DNA from: Pseudoalteromonas rubra
GTDB lineage: Bacteria; Pseudomonadota; Gammaproteobacteria; Enterobacterales; Alteromonadaceae
Reading direction: 5' to 3'
Assembly (NCBI RefSeq): GCF_000967655.1
Contig: NZ_JXYA01000027.1
Coordinates: forward strand, 62,001-126,000
Length of the DNA stretch: 64,000 nt
Below, piece after piece: positions 18,018 to 26,951 of this stretch; the first letter of the stretch is position 1, and each line of letters opens with the position of its first letter. Position numbers and translations under genes: made by a program. The notes under the pieces were generated by a model, which saw only the letters and a program-made list of their open reading frames with translations, was not told the origin of the DNA and ran no database searches.

Positions 18018-20132
18018 TTACTCCGCCAGCAGCAACTCCACCACTTCTTTTCGGGATGTAAGCTGCTTGATCAGCAAGATCTGATCATCATTGACGGCCG
18101 AAATACGAATAATCTCACTGTCCACCGTAGTTATGATCTCAAAGTCACCGCTGTGTAGATCGTAAGACCACAATTGTGCGTTTTCATTGATCCCGTACAA
18201 GGTATTGCCGTAGGCCGTAAAGCGCCGTTCGCTGCCCTGATCCAGCAGTGGCTCAATCAACTCATCTTCAACCGGGCCGGATCGCCAGAAGCGATCCATA
18301 TGATCGGTGTAAACCAGGCTGCCGTCAGCGGTTTTGAGCGCCCAGGTGACTTCGCGGTCGTTCAGAACACGTATGGCTGAGTTTGTCAGGTTCAGCTCGG
18401 CAAAGGTGAGCACCCCATTTATTTTGAGCTGGGCAAGTGCCGTCTGAGCGTGGCTGTCCCAGTAAAACAATTGCTCTATCGGGTGCGCCAGAGCAATAGC
18501 GTGCGCAGTGCCATCCAGCGCGAACTTCACCAATGCTTTGTCGGCGTTGGTTAACAGCTCACTGCCATCGGCTGACCAGTGAGTTTCGTATAAAAAGGTA
18601 TCCATCGGGAAGTTGCTGAGCTGACGGGGTACTTGCCCGTCGCTGAGCCAGATCTGCATTTGTCCGGAGCGCGCTGAGTTAAAGGCGAGCAGGTTACCAC
18701 CCGGCTGAAACACCGCATTACTTTCTTCTTTGGTGGAGCGCTCGAGGATTGTCGCTTGCGACGTTTGTAGCGAGGCTTCATTGCCAAACGGCATAGTCAA
18801 AATATCACTGTCGTATTGTCCTTTGATCACCAACATACGGCTGCCACTGGGATGAAACACGGGTGAGCCCATAGGTTCGTCAACCGGCAGGGTCACCGGG
18901 CTGACCTGCCCCTGATAGGTCAGGGTATATAACTGGCGACCGGTGCTGAAAGCCAGTTGGTTCTCATAGGGCGAAAAATTGGGATAGATGGGCCTGAACC
19001 GGGCAATGGTATTTGGGTAGTGTATGCGGTGACTGGATACCAGCTCGCCATCGGGCCTCAGCATATCAAGATAATAGTGCTCACCCTCGCCAAGGCGTAT
19101 CACCGCCAGCAGGCCGTCTTTACGGGAGTAATCATAGCTAATGATGTCGCCGTCGCTTACCTCATACAGAGGTGCGCTGCTGTTATCTATCATTGAGTAG
19201 CGGATCAGCTTCCAACGCTCATCCGTTTTTTGTAGCAGGGCGATATGCTCGCTGTCGAGCCATTGCGGCTCTCTGATCTGTGAGTTTTTGCATTCCAGCA
19301 CACGAGTTGGGGTTTGCGGTGTTTGCAGCGCTTTATCGAAATCCAGCGTCATCAGGTGATAACAGAGTTTCTGGGTGACGGGTTGCACACAGGTTGAGGT
19401 TTGCACGAATGCCAGGGTTTTGCCATCGGGCGAAAACTGATGCTGCCCGTTGATATCCAGATTGTTCGTCAGGCGAAACTCCTGTTGGGTGTCGATGCGC
19501 TTTGCCCAAATGCTGTTACGGCACAGTTCAGTCGAAAAACGATGGAATACGATATATTCGCCATCGGGTGAGTAAACCCCGGCCACTTCGCGGTTATCGG
19601 TGGCTGTGAGGGGGCGAAATTCGCTGATGGTCAGCTGCTCGCTTGAACTGGGCTCAAACAATACAGAAGCAGCAAGACCGACAATAAAAAAGGCCGCCGC
19701 AAACAGGGCAAATCCGAATTGCGAGCGGGAGCGTATTTGCGCGGGCGCAGGTGTGTGGCTTGGTTCGGGATGAGTATCTTCTGAGTGCTGTGTCGGTGCT
19801 GCGCTTGGCGACTGGGTTTGCCAGCGTACGTCACATTCCAGACTATAGCCCTGCTTGGCATGGGTTTTGATAAAATGCTGTTCTTTGCCATCATCACCCA
19901 GTGCTTTTCTTAACTGAGCAATGCAGCGTTGCAAAGTATTAGGCGAGACTATGGTGTCCTGCCAGACTGCATCCAGTATTGCGTCCTGACTGATCACCTG
20001 GCCCTGCTGCTGAGCCAGTACGGTCAGTACCGACAATGCTTTGGGTGCTAAGGTTTTGACCTCTTGGTTTACGGTGATTTGGTTACGCGATAAGTCTACA
20101 AAAAACTCACCAACCCAGTATTGCTGTGTCAT
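18018..20132 (-). CDS. CadC-like winged-helix regulator with periplasmic TolB-like propeller
   Basis: Single-pass membrane transcription factor of about 704 residues. The N-terminus is an OmpR/CadC-type DNA-binding domain (~1-105; SPNTLQRCIAQLRKALGDDG is typical). A Pro-rich linker and one membrane segment (FGFALFAAAFFIVGLAASVL, ~150-170) follow. The periplasmic part has PD40/TolB-like repeats such as GVYSPDGEYIVFHRF, HQFSPDGKTLAFVQ and NAVFQPGGNLLAFNS. I chose the ATG at 20132, preceded by AGGGATG; the open frame extends 32 codons further without family support. Targets are unknown. The PD40 repeats resemble those of the two small propeller proteins at 26.1 and 28.5 kb. Confidence 0.85.
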   Translation of the reverse strand: MTQQYWVGEFFVDLSRNQITVNQEVKTLAPKALSVLTVLAQQQGQVISQDAILDAVWQDTIVSPNTLQRCIAQLRKALGDDGKEQHFIKTHAKQGYSLECDVRWQTQSPSAAPTQHSEDTHPEPSHTPAPAQIRSRSQFGFALFAAAFFIVGLAASVLFEPSSSEQLTISEFRPLTATDNREVAGVYSPDGEYIVFHRFSTELCRNSIWAKRIDTQQEFRLTNNLDINGQHQFSPDGKTLAFVQTSTCVQPVTQKLCYHLMTLDFDKALQTPQTPTRVLECKNSQIREPQWLDSEHIALLQKTDERWKLIRYSMIDNSSAPLYEVSDGDIISYDYSRKDGLLAVIRLGEGEHYYLDMLRPDGELVSSHRIHYPNTIARFRPIYPNFSPYENQLAFSTGRQLYTLTYQGQVSPVTLPVDEPMGSPVFHPSGSRMLVIKGQYDSDILTMPFGNEASLQTSQATILERSTKEESNAVFQPGGNLLAFNSARSGQMQIWLSDGQVPRQLSNFPMDTFLYETHWSADGSELLTNADKALVKFALDGTAHAIALAHPIEQLFYWDSHAQTALAQLKINGVLTFAELNLTNSAIRVLNDREVTWALKTADGSLVYTDHMDRFWRSGPVEDELIEPLLDQGSERRFTAYGNTLYGINENAQLWSYDLHSGDFEIITTVDSEIIRISAVNDDQILLIKQLTSRKEVVELLLAE

Positions 20133-20323
20133 AACATCCCTAGTGCGCTTGGCGCTTTCACTGCCACTCGGCCAGTGTGGCGCTGCTTTTGTTATTATTG
20201 TTGTTAGTCCGGCCCGCTTATCATTCAAACCCGTATAAGTGCCCGGGCGGTGGATAAACTAATATCAGCAGAATATAACATCGGCGTTGAATTACCAATG
20301 CTATGGTTTCTTATCTGGAGGGA

Positions 20324-21346
20324 TTAGCACCATCTGGGATTAAGTAAGGTCCAATGCACCACTTGCTCCAGACGATCAAGCAGGTCCACCTTAGGTGACC
20401 AGCCCAGCTGTTTCATTTTTTCGCCGCACAGGGCATACCTCAGGTCATGCCCCGGCCGTGAGGAATGAAAGTCTACCAGTTCATAATGCAAAGGTTTGTT
20501 TTGCACTTGTGCAATGATCTGGGCCAGTTCTAAGTTATTTAACTCCCTGGCGCCAACGATATTGAATTTTGGGCAAAGGGTTTGTTCATGATCGGCATTT
20601 TCTGACCAGTTGGTATCAACCAAAAACAGCAGGGCATCGGCAACATCCTGTGCATGAATATAAAAACGCGATCCTGGGATGGTACAGGTTTTGTCGCTGT
20701 GGATCGTGACGGTTTCTCCTTGCTGTATTTTTCTGATGCTTTGTGGAATAAACTTCTCCGGGTGCTGTCGCTGTCCAAACACATTCATGGTATGGGTGAT
20801 CACCACGGGTACTTTATAGGTGTTGTGGTAAGCAACGGCGAGCTCTTCTCCCCCGGCTTTGGTTGCTGAATAAGGGTTGGTGCTGTTGTAGCGATCATTT
20901 TCTTTGTAGCGTACATCGGCGGGCGCCGGACCAAACACTTCGTCCGTACTAAAGTAAAAAAACCGTTTTAGATTATCCTGAGTGCGGGCAAAGTCCAGAA
21001 TATTACAGGTGCCCACGACGTTATCCAGCACAAAGCTCATTGGGTAGGCAATGCTTCTGTCGACATGAGATCCCGCAGCCAGGTGAAAGACATAATCTAC
21101 TTGGCCAATTTCCTGAGTAATTTGTGGGTTTAATGCTGCTTTTAAGTCGTGAAACACAATTTTTACCCGCCGTGTCACAGCCGAAGGAAGCTCGCTAAAT
21201 GCATCCTGCAGTCGGTTGAGATTGCCGCTGTAGTCGAGCCTGTCCAACGTGATGATGTGCCAGTCTGTTCGCCGTAAGATCTCCAGCACCAGGTGGTGGG
21301 CAATAAATCCGGCACCTCCTGTAATTAAGACACGTGTTTCAGCCAT
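20324..21346 (-). CDS. NAD-dependent dehydratase/epimerase, RmlB (dTDP-glucose 4,6-dehydratase)-like
   Basis: Short-chain dehydrogenase-fold sugar-nucleotide enzyme. It begins VLITGGAGFIAHHLVLEILR with the Rossmann GxxGxxG (residues ~10-16). FYFSTDEVFGPAPADV carries the TDE motif of 4,6-dehydratases, and YSATKAGGEELAVAY carries the YxxxK pair (~158-162). The 340-residue length is normal. The usual substrate would be dTDP- or UDP/CDP-hexose, giving a 4-keto-6-deoxy sugar. No rmlA/C/D partners are nearby, so it is not a standard rhamnose operon. Its place beside two glycosyltransferase genes suggests sugar supply to that locus (inference). It is divergent from the proline-rich protein gene. Confidence 0.85.
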   Translation of the reverse strand: MAETRVLITGGAGFIAHHLVLEILRRTDWHIITLDRLDYSGNLNRLQDAFSELPSAVTRRVKIVFHDLKAALNPQITQEIGQVDYVFHLAAGSHVDRSIAYPMSFVLDNVVGTCNILDFARTQDNLKRFFYFSTDEVFGPAPADVRYKENDRYNSTNPYSATKAGGEELAVAYHNTYKVPVVITHTMNVFGQRQHPEKFIPQSIRKIQQGETVTIHSDKTCTIPGSRFYIHAQDVADALLFLVDTNWSENADHEQTLCPKFNIVGARELNNLELAQIIAQVQNKPLHYELVDFHSSRPGHDLRYALCGEKMKQLGWSPKVDLLDRLEQVVHWTLLNPRWC

Positions 21347-21530
21347 AAATATCGCTCGGTGAATGGGTGATACGTTTAACTATAGCCGCTCATTGCGGGT
21401 GTACAGAGCCAACTGTTATCAGGAGACGACTAAGTAAATCGACCGCGAAGCTGATTGTTCAGCTTTTTGCATTGAACTTGTCGGGTTATTGACCATACTG
21501 TATGAGTGCCCACTTGCCTTGGAGGTACTC

Positions 21531-21974
21531 ATGAATTCCAACTTAACACGTGTTGCTGTGGCTGTACTTATGGCAACATCGATGCAAGTCGCCGCTAAAG
21601 GCGAAAAAATCGATGTGTGTCACCACAGTCGCTACGATGTACACGTGATCACGGTATCAATGAAAGCGGTCAATAAGCATATTCAAAACCATGGGGATTT
21701 TTTACCCTACACACTCTATCAGGACAGTGATTATGATGGTTTTGGTAATGCTGATATTAGCATTCAGAGCTGCGTAGACTACGTGGACGGGTATGTTGAT
21801 AACGATACCGATCTGGATGATACAGATCCAAATGTGACGGATCAGCCTGTGGTGACGCCACCACCGCCACCGGCACCCACAGCTATGCCGCCACCACCGC
21901 CAACCACCTTTAGTAATATACCGCCACCGCCGCCGCCTACAACCTTTGGCGGGGCACCACCTCCACCGGTATAA
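21531..21974 (+). CDS. Secreted MopE-motif protein with polyproline tail (candidate modified substrate)
   Basis: 147 residues; the ATG at 21531 is preceded by a strong GGAGG, so the longer frame from 21489 is excluded. Signal peptide ~1-22 (ending QVAA). A Cys/His segment follows (KIDVCHHSRYDVHVITVS to HIQNHGDFLP), similar to the CHxPPG...HGD motif of many secreted marine proteins. Then comes a MopE/thrombospondin-3-like metal-binding motif (DSDYDGFGNADISIQSC to DNDTDLDDTDPNV). The tail is almost pure proline: PPPPPAPTAMPPPPPTTF, then IPPPPPPTTFGG and PPPPV, with a repeated P5-6-TTF unit. It lies convergent to, and 37 bp from, the hydroxylase fusion gene. No catalytic domain is visible. Being the substrate of the neighbouring enzymes is inference. 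Confidence 0.8.
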   Translation: MNSNLTRVAVAVLMATSMQVAAKGEKIDVCHHSRYDVHVITVSMKAVNKHIQNHGDFLPYTLYQDSDYDGFGNADISIQSCVDYVDGYVDNDTDLDDTDPNVTDQPVVTPPPPPAPTAMPPPPPTTFSNIPPPPPPTTFGGAPPPPV

Positions 21975-21976
21975 CT

Positions 21977-22009
21977 TAGCAAAGCACTGTTCATTGTAAT
22001 GGTGCTTTT
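21977..22009. terminator. Weak terminator between convergent genes
   Basis: AAAGCAC pairs with GTGCTTT around a ~13-nt loop, followed by a T-rich stretch. It lies between the proline-rich gene and the fusion enzyme gene. Confidence 0.5.
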
Positions 22010-22011
22010 TA

Positions 22012-24816
22012 TTATTGCGTTTTTATAAATGGTTTTTCTCTAAACCAGGCGCTGATAATGTATTTGAATCCTGACTCAACCGGCTGGCCGCAGTGATAGG
22101 TGTATTCGTTGGGTTTACCCAGTGGCGACAAGTTGTTCCAGCATAAGGCCATGCCGGTGCGGGGCGTGACAGTCATATCCAGCTGGGTAAAGTGTGTGTC
22201 CCCGCCGCTAAAGTCATCGTTTAAATAGACAACGCATGTCCAGGTGCGCTGACCGACACTGTCGAGGCATTTTTGGTAGCTGGGGGACGACTCGTGAAAG
22301 AAATCACAATGCACTTTGTATTCTTGCCCGGCGCTATAACGCTGGATCTGTAAAGACTCCAGATACGCGCTATCAATACCCATCAGGGCACTGATCTTAT
22401 TTTTTATTCTGATGTTTTCCTGGTGACTGATCTGTTCCAGGCAGGCGGTATAGGAGGTACGGTAACCCTGGTTGCTGTCGCCCTGCTGGTCAACGACGGT
22501 CGAGGGCTGAAAGTGGCCTTCCAGGCGGGTTATCAAAGACTGACATTCCTGCTCAGAAAAAGCCCCTTCAAAGCGATAAATTTGTGCGCGTACATCTGCA
22601 ACGCGGATGCTGTTGGGGTTGCGTGTGATGGCGATGTTAGCAAAGGCAAAATAGAGGCTAGGCTTGGTGTGTGTGCTTTCACGCAGGCTGGCATCTTCTA
22701 TTTGCTCGGTCTTTATTTTGGGTTTGAATCCATACATGGCTTTTTCGGCCATTTCCATGGCGTAGCCAGATTCAATCAGATCTCTGTATACCTGTGCCTT
22801 GCTTTCACCGGCCTGGAGCTTTTGGCTTACCCATTCAACTAAGTCAACAGAGGGGTTGATGTTAACCTGGGCATACCGCTGTCTGTTGTCTGCTCTGTCT
22901 TGATTTGTTGGCAAAACGCCGGGCAAAGTCAATTGAGTACGTTGTTTATCAAAGCGCTTAAACTGGGGGATCTGCAAAGGAGACGGCGCAGAGATATCGG
23001 TTTGGGCTTTATCCAGGCAAAGCGGCAGCGTGCTGAACGTCAGAGCATCGGGTGTAATCGCGACGGGATTAGCAGAGGCTAACCAGCTGATCAGGTGCGT
23101 TGTCTGAGCCTGACTCAAATAAGCGGTTCGGATCAGCCCCTCGTTCAAAAGTACTGATAATGCCTGTGCAGCAGAGTGCTGACCTGAAGGGAGCTGTTCA
23201 GTGACAATAATACAGTGATCAACCTGATAGCGCGCCCGCTCGTCGCAAGGCAGGGGCTCACAGATATGATGCAACTGGCCATTAAAATAGGCACTGGTAA
23301 CGGGCTGAGTGTGCAATGCTTTACGCTGTTGCGCCGGGATTATGTGTGGGGCGCGAACAGCCTGAACATCGCCATTACTGGTTAACACAAAGCGGCCGTA
23401 GCTGAGAACCTCGACGTGCTGTGCGTCCAGGGTCTCAAGGCTGACAGAGTTGTGGCTGAGATCTGAGCTGCAAACCGCAATCACCTGATTGTTCACCCTA
23501 AGTAGCAAGCCGCTGAGATAAGTGGTGTGCTGGGTGGTTGAAGCCTGGAGCGTTTGCTGCAATTCAATTAAGCGGTACAGAGCCTGATCAGCGTAAAGTA
23601 ACTCCGCATCCTGCTGAGCATCCAGATACACGCTATAAAATTCCCGCTCCTCGCGCAGCTCTAGAAGGTGATCCCAGTTGACGGGCCAGTCACACCGGAG
23701 CTGGGTAAAGAGACGCTTAAAGTCATTGCGCAGCCTGTCCTGCTCGATGACTACGACAACGGCTTGTCCCGCCACATCGAGCCAGAGCGGTTCGCACCAG
23801 TCGCGCAGCAAGCCTTCCTGGCTGAAGTTTGCCGTGATAGCTTGGATATCGGCTTTGGCATGGGCGACATCGGTCCCATACTGACGATGCAATGTGAGCG
23901 CGATGTCTGATACTGACTGGCTCGCTTGCAGCCCCTGCCAGATGCTGCTTGCTAAGGGGTCGAGCAAAAACCAGGTGTCGTGAAGTGGGCTGTTAATAAA
24001 CACCTGTTCGTCAACCTGAAAACCTCGGGTGACAGGACGCGTGTTTTGCTGCGCCTCGGGCACATACTGCGGCGATGGTGAGCGGGTTGGAATACTGGCA
24101 CACCGACTGAGTGCCACATAATCTCTTTGCCAGTGTGGCTTAAGCTGCACGTCTCCCAGTGGCAGTTTCCCCGAGATGGCCAGCTGATTAACAATATAGC
24201 CGGCATGATCGCTGATACTGGCACAATTTCCGCCTACTTCAGATGCATGAAACGCACCGGATGACTGCCAGCGATAGACATAAAAAATATCTTCCCGCGG
24301 CAATATTTGCGTGTGTTTATTGCCTCCCAGCGCACGAAACAGCGCTAAATCAATCGCACTGACATCATGCTCTAAATAACCGCCAGTTTGCTGCCACACC
24401 GTGCGTTCAATCGCCAGGTTACATTGATAGAGATTCTCTGAATATTCAAGCTCATGGTCGCTGTTTTCCAGCCAGGCCTGGCGGGTATGGAAAACGCCAT
24501 CGCGGATCTGCGCGGCGCTGACACTGAGTCGCCAGGGCAGATAAATATCATCGTCCTCCCAGGGCATTAAGATGTCACCTGTGCAGTAACTGGCAGCCAG
24601 ATTGAACTTTTTACCCAAAGGAACAACGCGGGTCGGCAGGTTGATAACGGTCACTTGCGGGTGTTCGAACAGTAAACGATGCCCGCTGAAGTCATTGAGC
24701 ACAATCAGCTCTTTCTCACCGGCATAATCCTGGCGCAGAAAGGATTCAATAGCCTCTTCCAGCAAGTGTGGGCGGCCAAAGGTGCAGCAAAAGCAGGAAA
24801 TCTTAGGTAGTGACAT
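22012..24816 (-). CDS. Four-part fusion: GT2 glycosyltransferase, PqqD, degenerate HprK-like, prolyl 4-hydroxylase
   Basis: 934-residue protein, probably cytoplasmic. Residues 1-~225 are a family-2 glycosyltransferase (KISCFCCTFGRPHLLEEAIE; acidic motif WEDDD ~86). Residues ~260-345 match PqqD (WFLLDPLASSIWQGL, then YGTDVAHAKADIQ), the leader-peptide-binding fold of RiPP pathways. Residues ~345-640 resemble HPr-kinase-related proteins, but the P-loop is gone (VIAVCSSDLSHNSVSLETL), so it is presumably inactive as a kinase. Residues ~725-930 are a prolyl-4-hydroxylase-type 2-oxoglutarate/Fe(II) oxygenase. It has GYRTSYTACL, HxD in KVHCDFF (~836-838), GGDTHF, the distal His in YHCGQP (~907) and the 2-oxoglutarate Lys in SGFKYIISAWF. 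The GT60 gene lies 9 bp upstream in the same operon. The domain order suggests peptide recognition, hydroxylation and sugar transfer in one protein. Calls come from motif reading. Confidence 0.85.
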   Translation of the reverse strand: MSLPKISCFCCTFGRPHLLEEAIESFLRQDYAGEKELIVLNDFSGHRLLFEHPQVTVINLPTRVVPLGKKFNLAASYCTGDILMPWEDDDIYLPWRLSVSAAQIRDGVFHTRQAWLENSDHELEYSENLYQCNLAIERTVWQQTGGYLEHDVSAIDLALFRALGGNKHTQILPREDIFYVYRWQSSGAFHASEVGGNCASISDHAGYIVNQLAISGKLPLGDVQLKPHWQRDYVALSRCASIPTRSPSPQYVPEAQQNTRPVTRGFQVDEQVFINSPLHDTWFLLDPLASSIWQGLQASQSVSDIALTLHRQYGTDVAHAKADIQAITANFSQEGLLRDWCEPLWLDVAGQAVVVVIEQDRLRNDFKRLFTQLRCDWPVNWDHLLELREEREFYSVYLDAQQDAELLYADQALYRLIELQQTLQASTTQHTTYLSGLLLRVNNQVIAVCSSDLSHNSVSLETLDAQHVEVLSYGRFVLTSNGDVQAVRAPHIIPAQQRKALHTQPVTSAYFNGQLHHICEPLPCDERARYQVDHCIIVTEQLPSGQHSAAQALSVLLNEGLIRTAYLSQAQTTHLISWLASANPVAITPDALTFSTLPLCLDKAQTDISAPSPLQIPQFKRFDKQRTQLTLPGVLPTNQDRADNRQRYAQVNINPSVDLVEWVSQKLQAGESKAQVYRDLIESGYAMEMAEKAMYGFKPKIKTEQIEDASLRESTHTKPSLYFAFANIAITRNPNSIRVADVRAQIYRFEGAFSEQECQSLITRLEGHFQPSTVVDQQGDSNQGYRTSYTACLEQISHQENIRIKNKISALMGIDSAYLESLQIQRYSAGQEYKVHCDFFHESSPSYQKCLDSVGQRTWTCVVYLNDDFSGGDTHFTQLDMTVTPRTGMALCWNNLSPLGKPNEYTYHCGQPVESGFKYIISAWFREKPFIKTQ

Positions 24817-24825
24817 AGTGCTCCT

Positions 24826-25764
24826 CTAACGCGTCGCCTGCGTTTCTTTGGCCAGGGGGAAAAGCTCGCCATCCCGATATTCCAGTGCCAGCAATGACAA
24901 GTATTGCGAGGTTGTTCGGGCCTTACCCAGCGGGAAGTGCTCGACAGGAAAACTGTCACAGGCTGGGTCAAAGGTGTTTTCAATCAGTGCACGCAGGCGG
25001 ATCTGCGCGCGGGTATTCAGCGCCACCCATTTAGCGTCGTCATTCCAGTGTACATGCTGCTCGAATACGGGTTTCTCTTTACCGTACTGGTGTAATACCA
25101 AGTGCTGAGACGGGGTAAAGCAATCGTACCCTAAAGTCCAGAGTTTCAGCGAGTGGGTAAACTCTTCCTGATTAAAGTACATGACAGGGTCTATTGGTAA
25201 ATCGTGATTGAGCTGGCCTTGTGCGAAGTAAAAACCACAGGCACACAAGTGACTGGCAAGGGGGGTTGTGTGCTGTGCCGAATCAGCGTCAAAAAACGGC
25301 TCGAAACGGACACTGCCGTCCATAACTGGCCCCACTTTTAATCGGGCAATGGGCGTATCTGCGAGGGATGTTTGCGCCCGAAAAGGGGCCGGATAGGTGG
25401 TGAGCACGGGTTTGTCACTCGGGCAGCGTGCTAATTCTTCTATCATGCGCCTGTCCCAGTCGGCGACGAATCGGGTATGGCTGTCTATGGAAAGTACATA
25501 ATCTTCGTCACGATATAGGTTTTGCGCCACATGGCGTGCCCAACATACGCCTTGCGCTTGCTCAACGGGCACCGCAACCAGTCTGATATCAGCATCAAGT
25601 TCAGAGGGGAATAACAAGTATTCATCCAGCCCGGGGATATACTGCCAGCACACACCAAAAACAAGCCGCTGCGGGTCGCTCGCATTATCAATAGCACTCC
25701 TTATGGTGGCCAGTAACTCAGGATCCCGGTAGGCCGCAATTTGGACGAAAATAGACGCATTCAT
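24826..25764 (-). CDS. GT60-type (Skp1-like) polypeptide GlcNAc transferase
   Basis: 312 residues, no signal peptide. The whole N-terminal two thirds matches the GlcNAc family (PF11397 type, GT60), known from Dictyostelium Skp1 hydroxyproline GlcNAc-transferase. Matching segments are IFVQIAAYRDPELLATIRSA, VFGVCWQ, QGVCWARHVAQNLYRDEDYV and LSIDSHTRFVADWD (Asp-x-His metal motif at ~93-95). YFNQEEFTHSLKLW near residue 190 is also typical. It would move GlcNAc from UDP-GlcNAc to a hydroxylated residue. It is the first gene of a two-gene operon with the fusion protein that carries a prolyl hydroxylase, so the pair reproduces the Skp1 chemistry. The acceptor is unproven. Confidence 0.85.
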   Translation of the reverse strand: MNASIFVQIAAYRDPELLATIRSAIDNASDPQRLVFGVCWQYIPGLDEYLLFPSELDADIRLVAVPVEQAQGVCWARHVAQNLYRDEDYVLSIDSHTRFVADWDRRMIEELARCPSDKPVLTTYPAPFRAQTSLADTPIARLKVGPVMDGSVRFEPFFDADSAQHTTPLASHLCACGFYFAQGQLNHDLPIDPVMYFNQEEFTHSLKLWTLGYDCFTPSQHLVLHQYGKEKPVFEQHVHWNDDAKWVALNTRAQIRLRALIENTFDPACDSFPVEHFPLGKARTTSQYLSLLALEYRDGELFPLAKETQATR

Positions 25765-26060
25765 AACAGAGTTACCGAATCTACTGTCTGTAAAGCGTAG
25801 ATGAAAAACCCGCTGATATCACGGTACTTGCTTACCTTCTGCTGCGGTTTATCTGCCACACTGCGGCTGCTAACCACACCTGAGCTGCTCTACTTATGAC
25901 TCAAGAAATCTCACCCTATACCTACTTAAAGCTTTGATAAATATATTTTTAATTTATTAGAAGAATAAAGTCAGTGAGAAGTCACACCCCAATCCAGTGT
26001 TTGACTCTGGTATGGGTAATGTCAGGGCTGATATCAACTCATTTATCTGGAGAATAAAGA
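25765..26060. other. Intergenic region with divergent promoters
   Basis: 296 bp, AT-rich toward the right (~25910-25975). It separates the GT60 operon from the propeller protein gene. No convincing ORF, repeat or operator seen. GGAGAATAAAG before 26061 is a ribosome site. Confidence 0.45.
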
Positions 26061-26951
26061 ATGAAGCCTCAACAATTAAAGTTGCTTGTGCCCGTTATAG
26101 GCTTGCTGCTGTGCAGCAACAGCCATGCTCAAGGTGTGCTGCCCGGATTGAACGGCCCTTATCTGGGCCAAAACCTTCCTGGACTCATGCCCGAAGTGTT
26201 TGCCCCTGGCATCGTATCTACACCCGATTGGGGAGATGCAGTACATTTTGCACCAGATAAAGAAGTGCTTTATGTGTCCCGATGGCGGGTGAACAAAGGC
26301 CAGCGTGAAACGGCGTCCGTGGTATTCAAAAGAGTCGCCGAAGGCTGGCAAAAAGTCGTGACCAAGCAAACCGGTCGTGCGCCATATTACAGCCCGGATG
26401 GTCAAAGGGTGTTTTACGGCAAGCAATATAAAACGCGTACCTCAGACGGGTGGTCTGAAATGAAAAAGCTTGGTCCCGCATTTGATGAAATCCCTATGAT
26501 GGGCCTTAAAATGTCGCGTAAGGGCACCCTGGTGTTCGACGAGTTTACCCGCGACGGCAATGGCGTATTGAGGTATGCAAGCTGGGATAAGGGTGAATGG
26601 CAGACGCCAAAAGCATTCAGTAAGGCAATTAATACCGGCAAGTGGAATGCTCATCCGTTTATCGCGCCCGACGAGTCTTATGTTATGTGGGATGGTGAGC
26701 GGGAGCAGGGGTTTGGCAGCTCCGATCTTTATATCAGTTTCCGCCAGCCTGATGGCGCCTGGGGTGAGGCGATTAACCTGGGTGAGCGGGTCAATACGGC
26801 CGCCGAAGAAGGGGGACCTCAGGTGACGCCAGATGGTAAATACTTATTTTTCAACAGAATGGTTAAGCCTAAAGGAGAAGCAGGCGAAGCGCAGTCCGAC
26901 TTGTTCTGGGTCGATGCAAAAATCATCGACGACCTCAGGCCCGTTTATTGA
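26061..26951 (+). CDS. Secreted PD40/TolB-like beta-propeller protein, paralogue A
   Basis: 296 residues with a signal peptide (~1-24, ending SHA-Q). The mature part begins with GPYLGQNLPG and PEVFAPGIVST, then carries PD40-type repeats (VHFAPDKEVLYVSRW, APYYSPDGQRVFYGKQ, HPFIAPDESYVMWDGE, QVTPDGKYLFFNRM). Six-bladed propellers of this kind bind ligands or proteins; no enzyme site is seen. It is clearly related to the gene at 28536-29402, with the same opening motif and nearly the same ISFRQ.DG.WG.AINLG stretch. The start has ribosome site GGAGAATAAAG. Function unknown. Confidence 0.8.
   Translation: MKPQQLKLLVPVIGLLLCSNSHAQGVLPGLNGPYLGQNLPGLMPEVFAPGIVSTPDWGDAVHFAPDKEVLYVSRWRVNKGQRETASVVFKRVAEGWQKVVTKQTGRAPYYSPDGQRVFYGKQYKTRTSDGWSEMKKLGPAFDEIPMMGLKMSRKGTLVFDEFTRDGNGVLRYASWDKGEWQTPKAFSKAINTGKWNAHPFIAPDESYVMWDGEREQGFGSSDLYISFRQPDGAWGEAINLGERVNTAAEEGGPQVTPDGKYLFFNRMVKPKGEAGEAQSDLFWVDAKIIDDLRPVY

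Noticed and set aside
23300-23600. HPr kinase activity in the fusion protein
   Set aside because: The segment resembles HPr-kinase-related proteins, but the glycine/lysine P-loop is absent.
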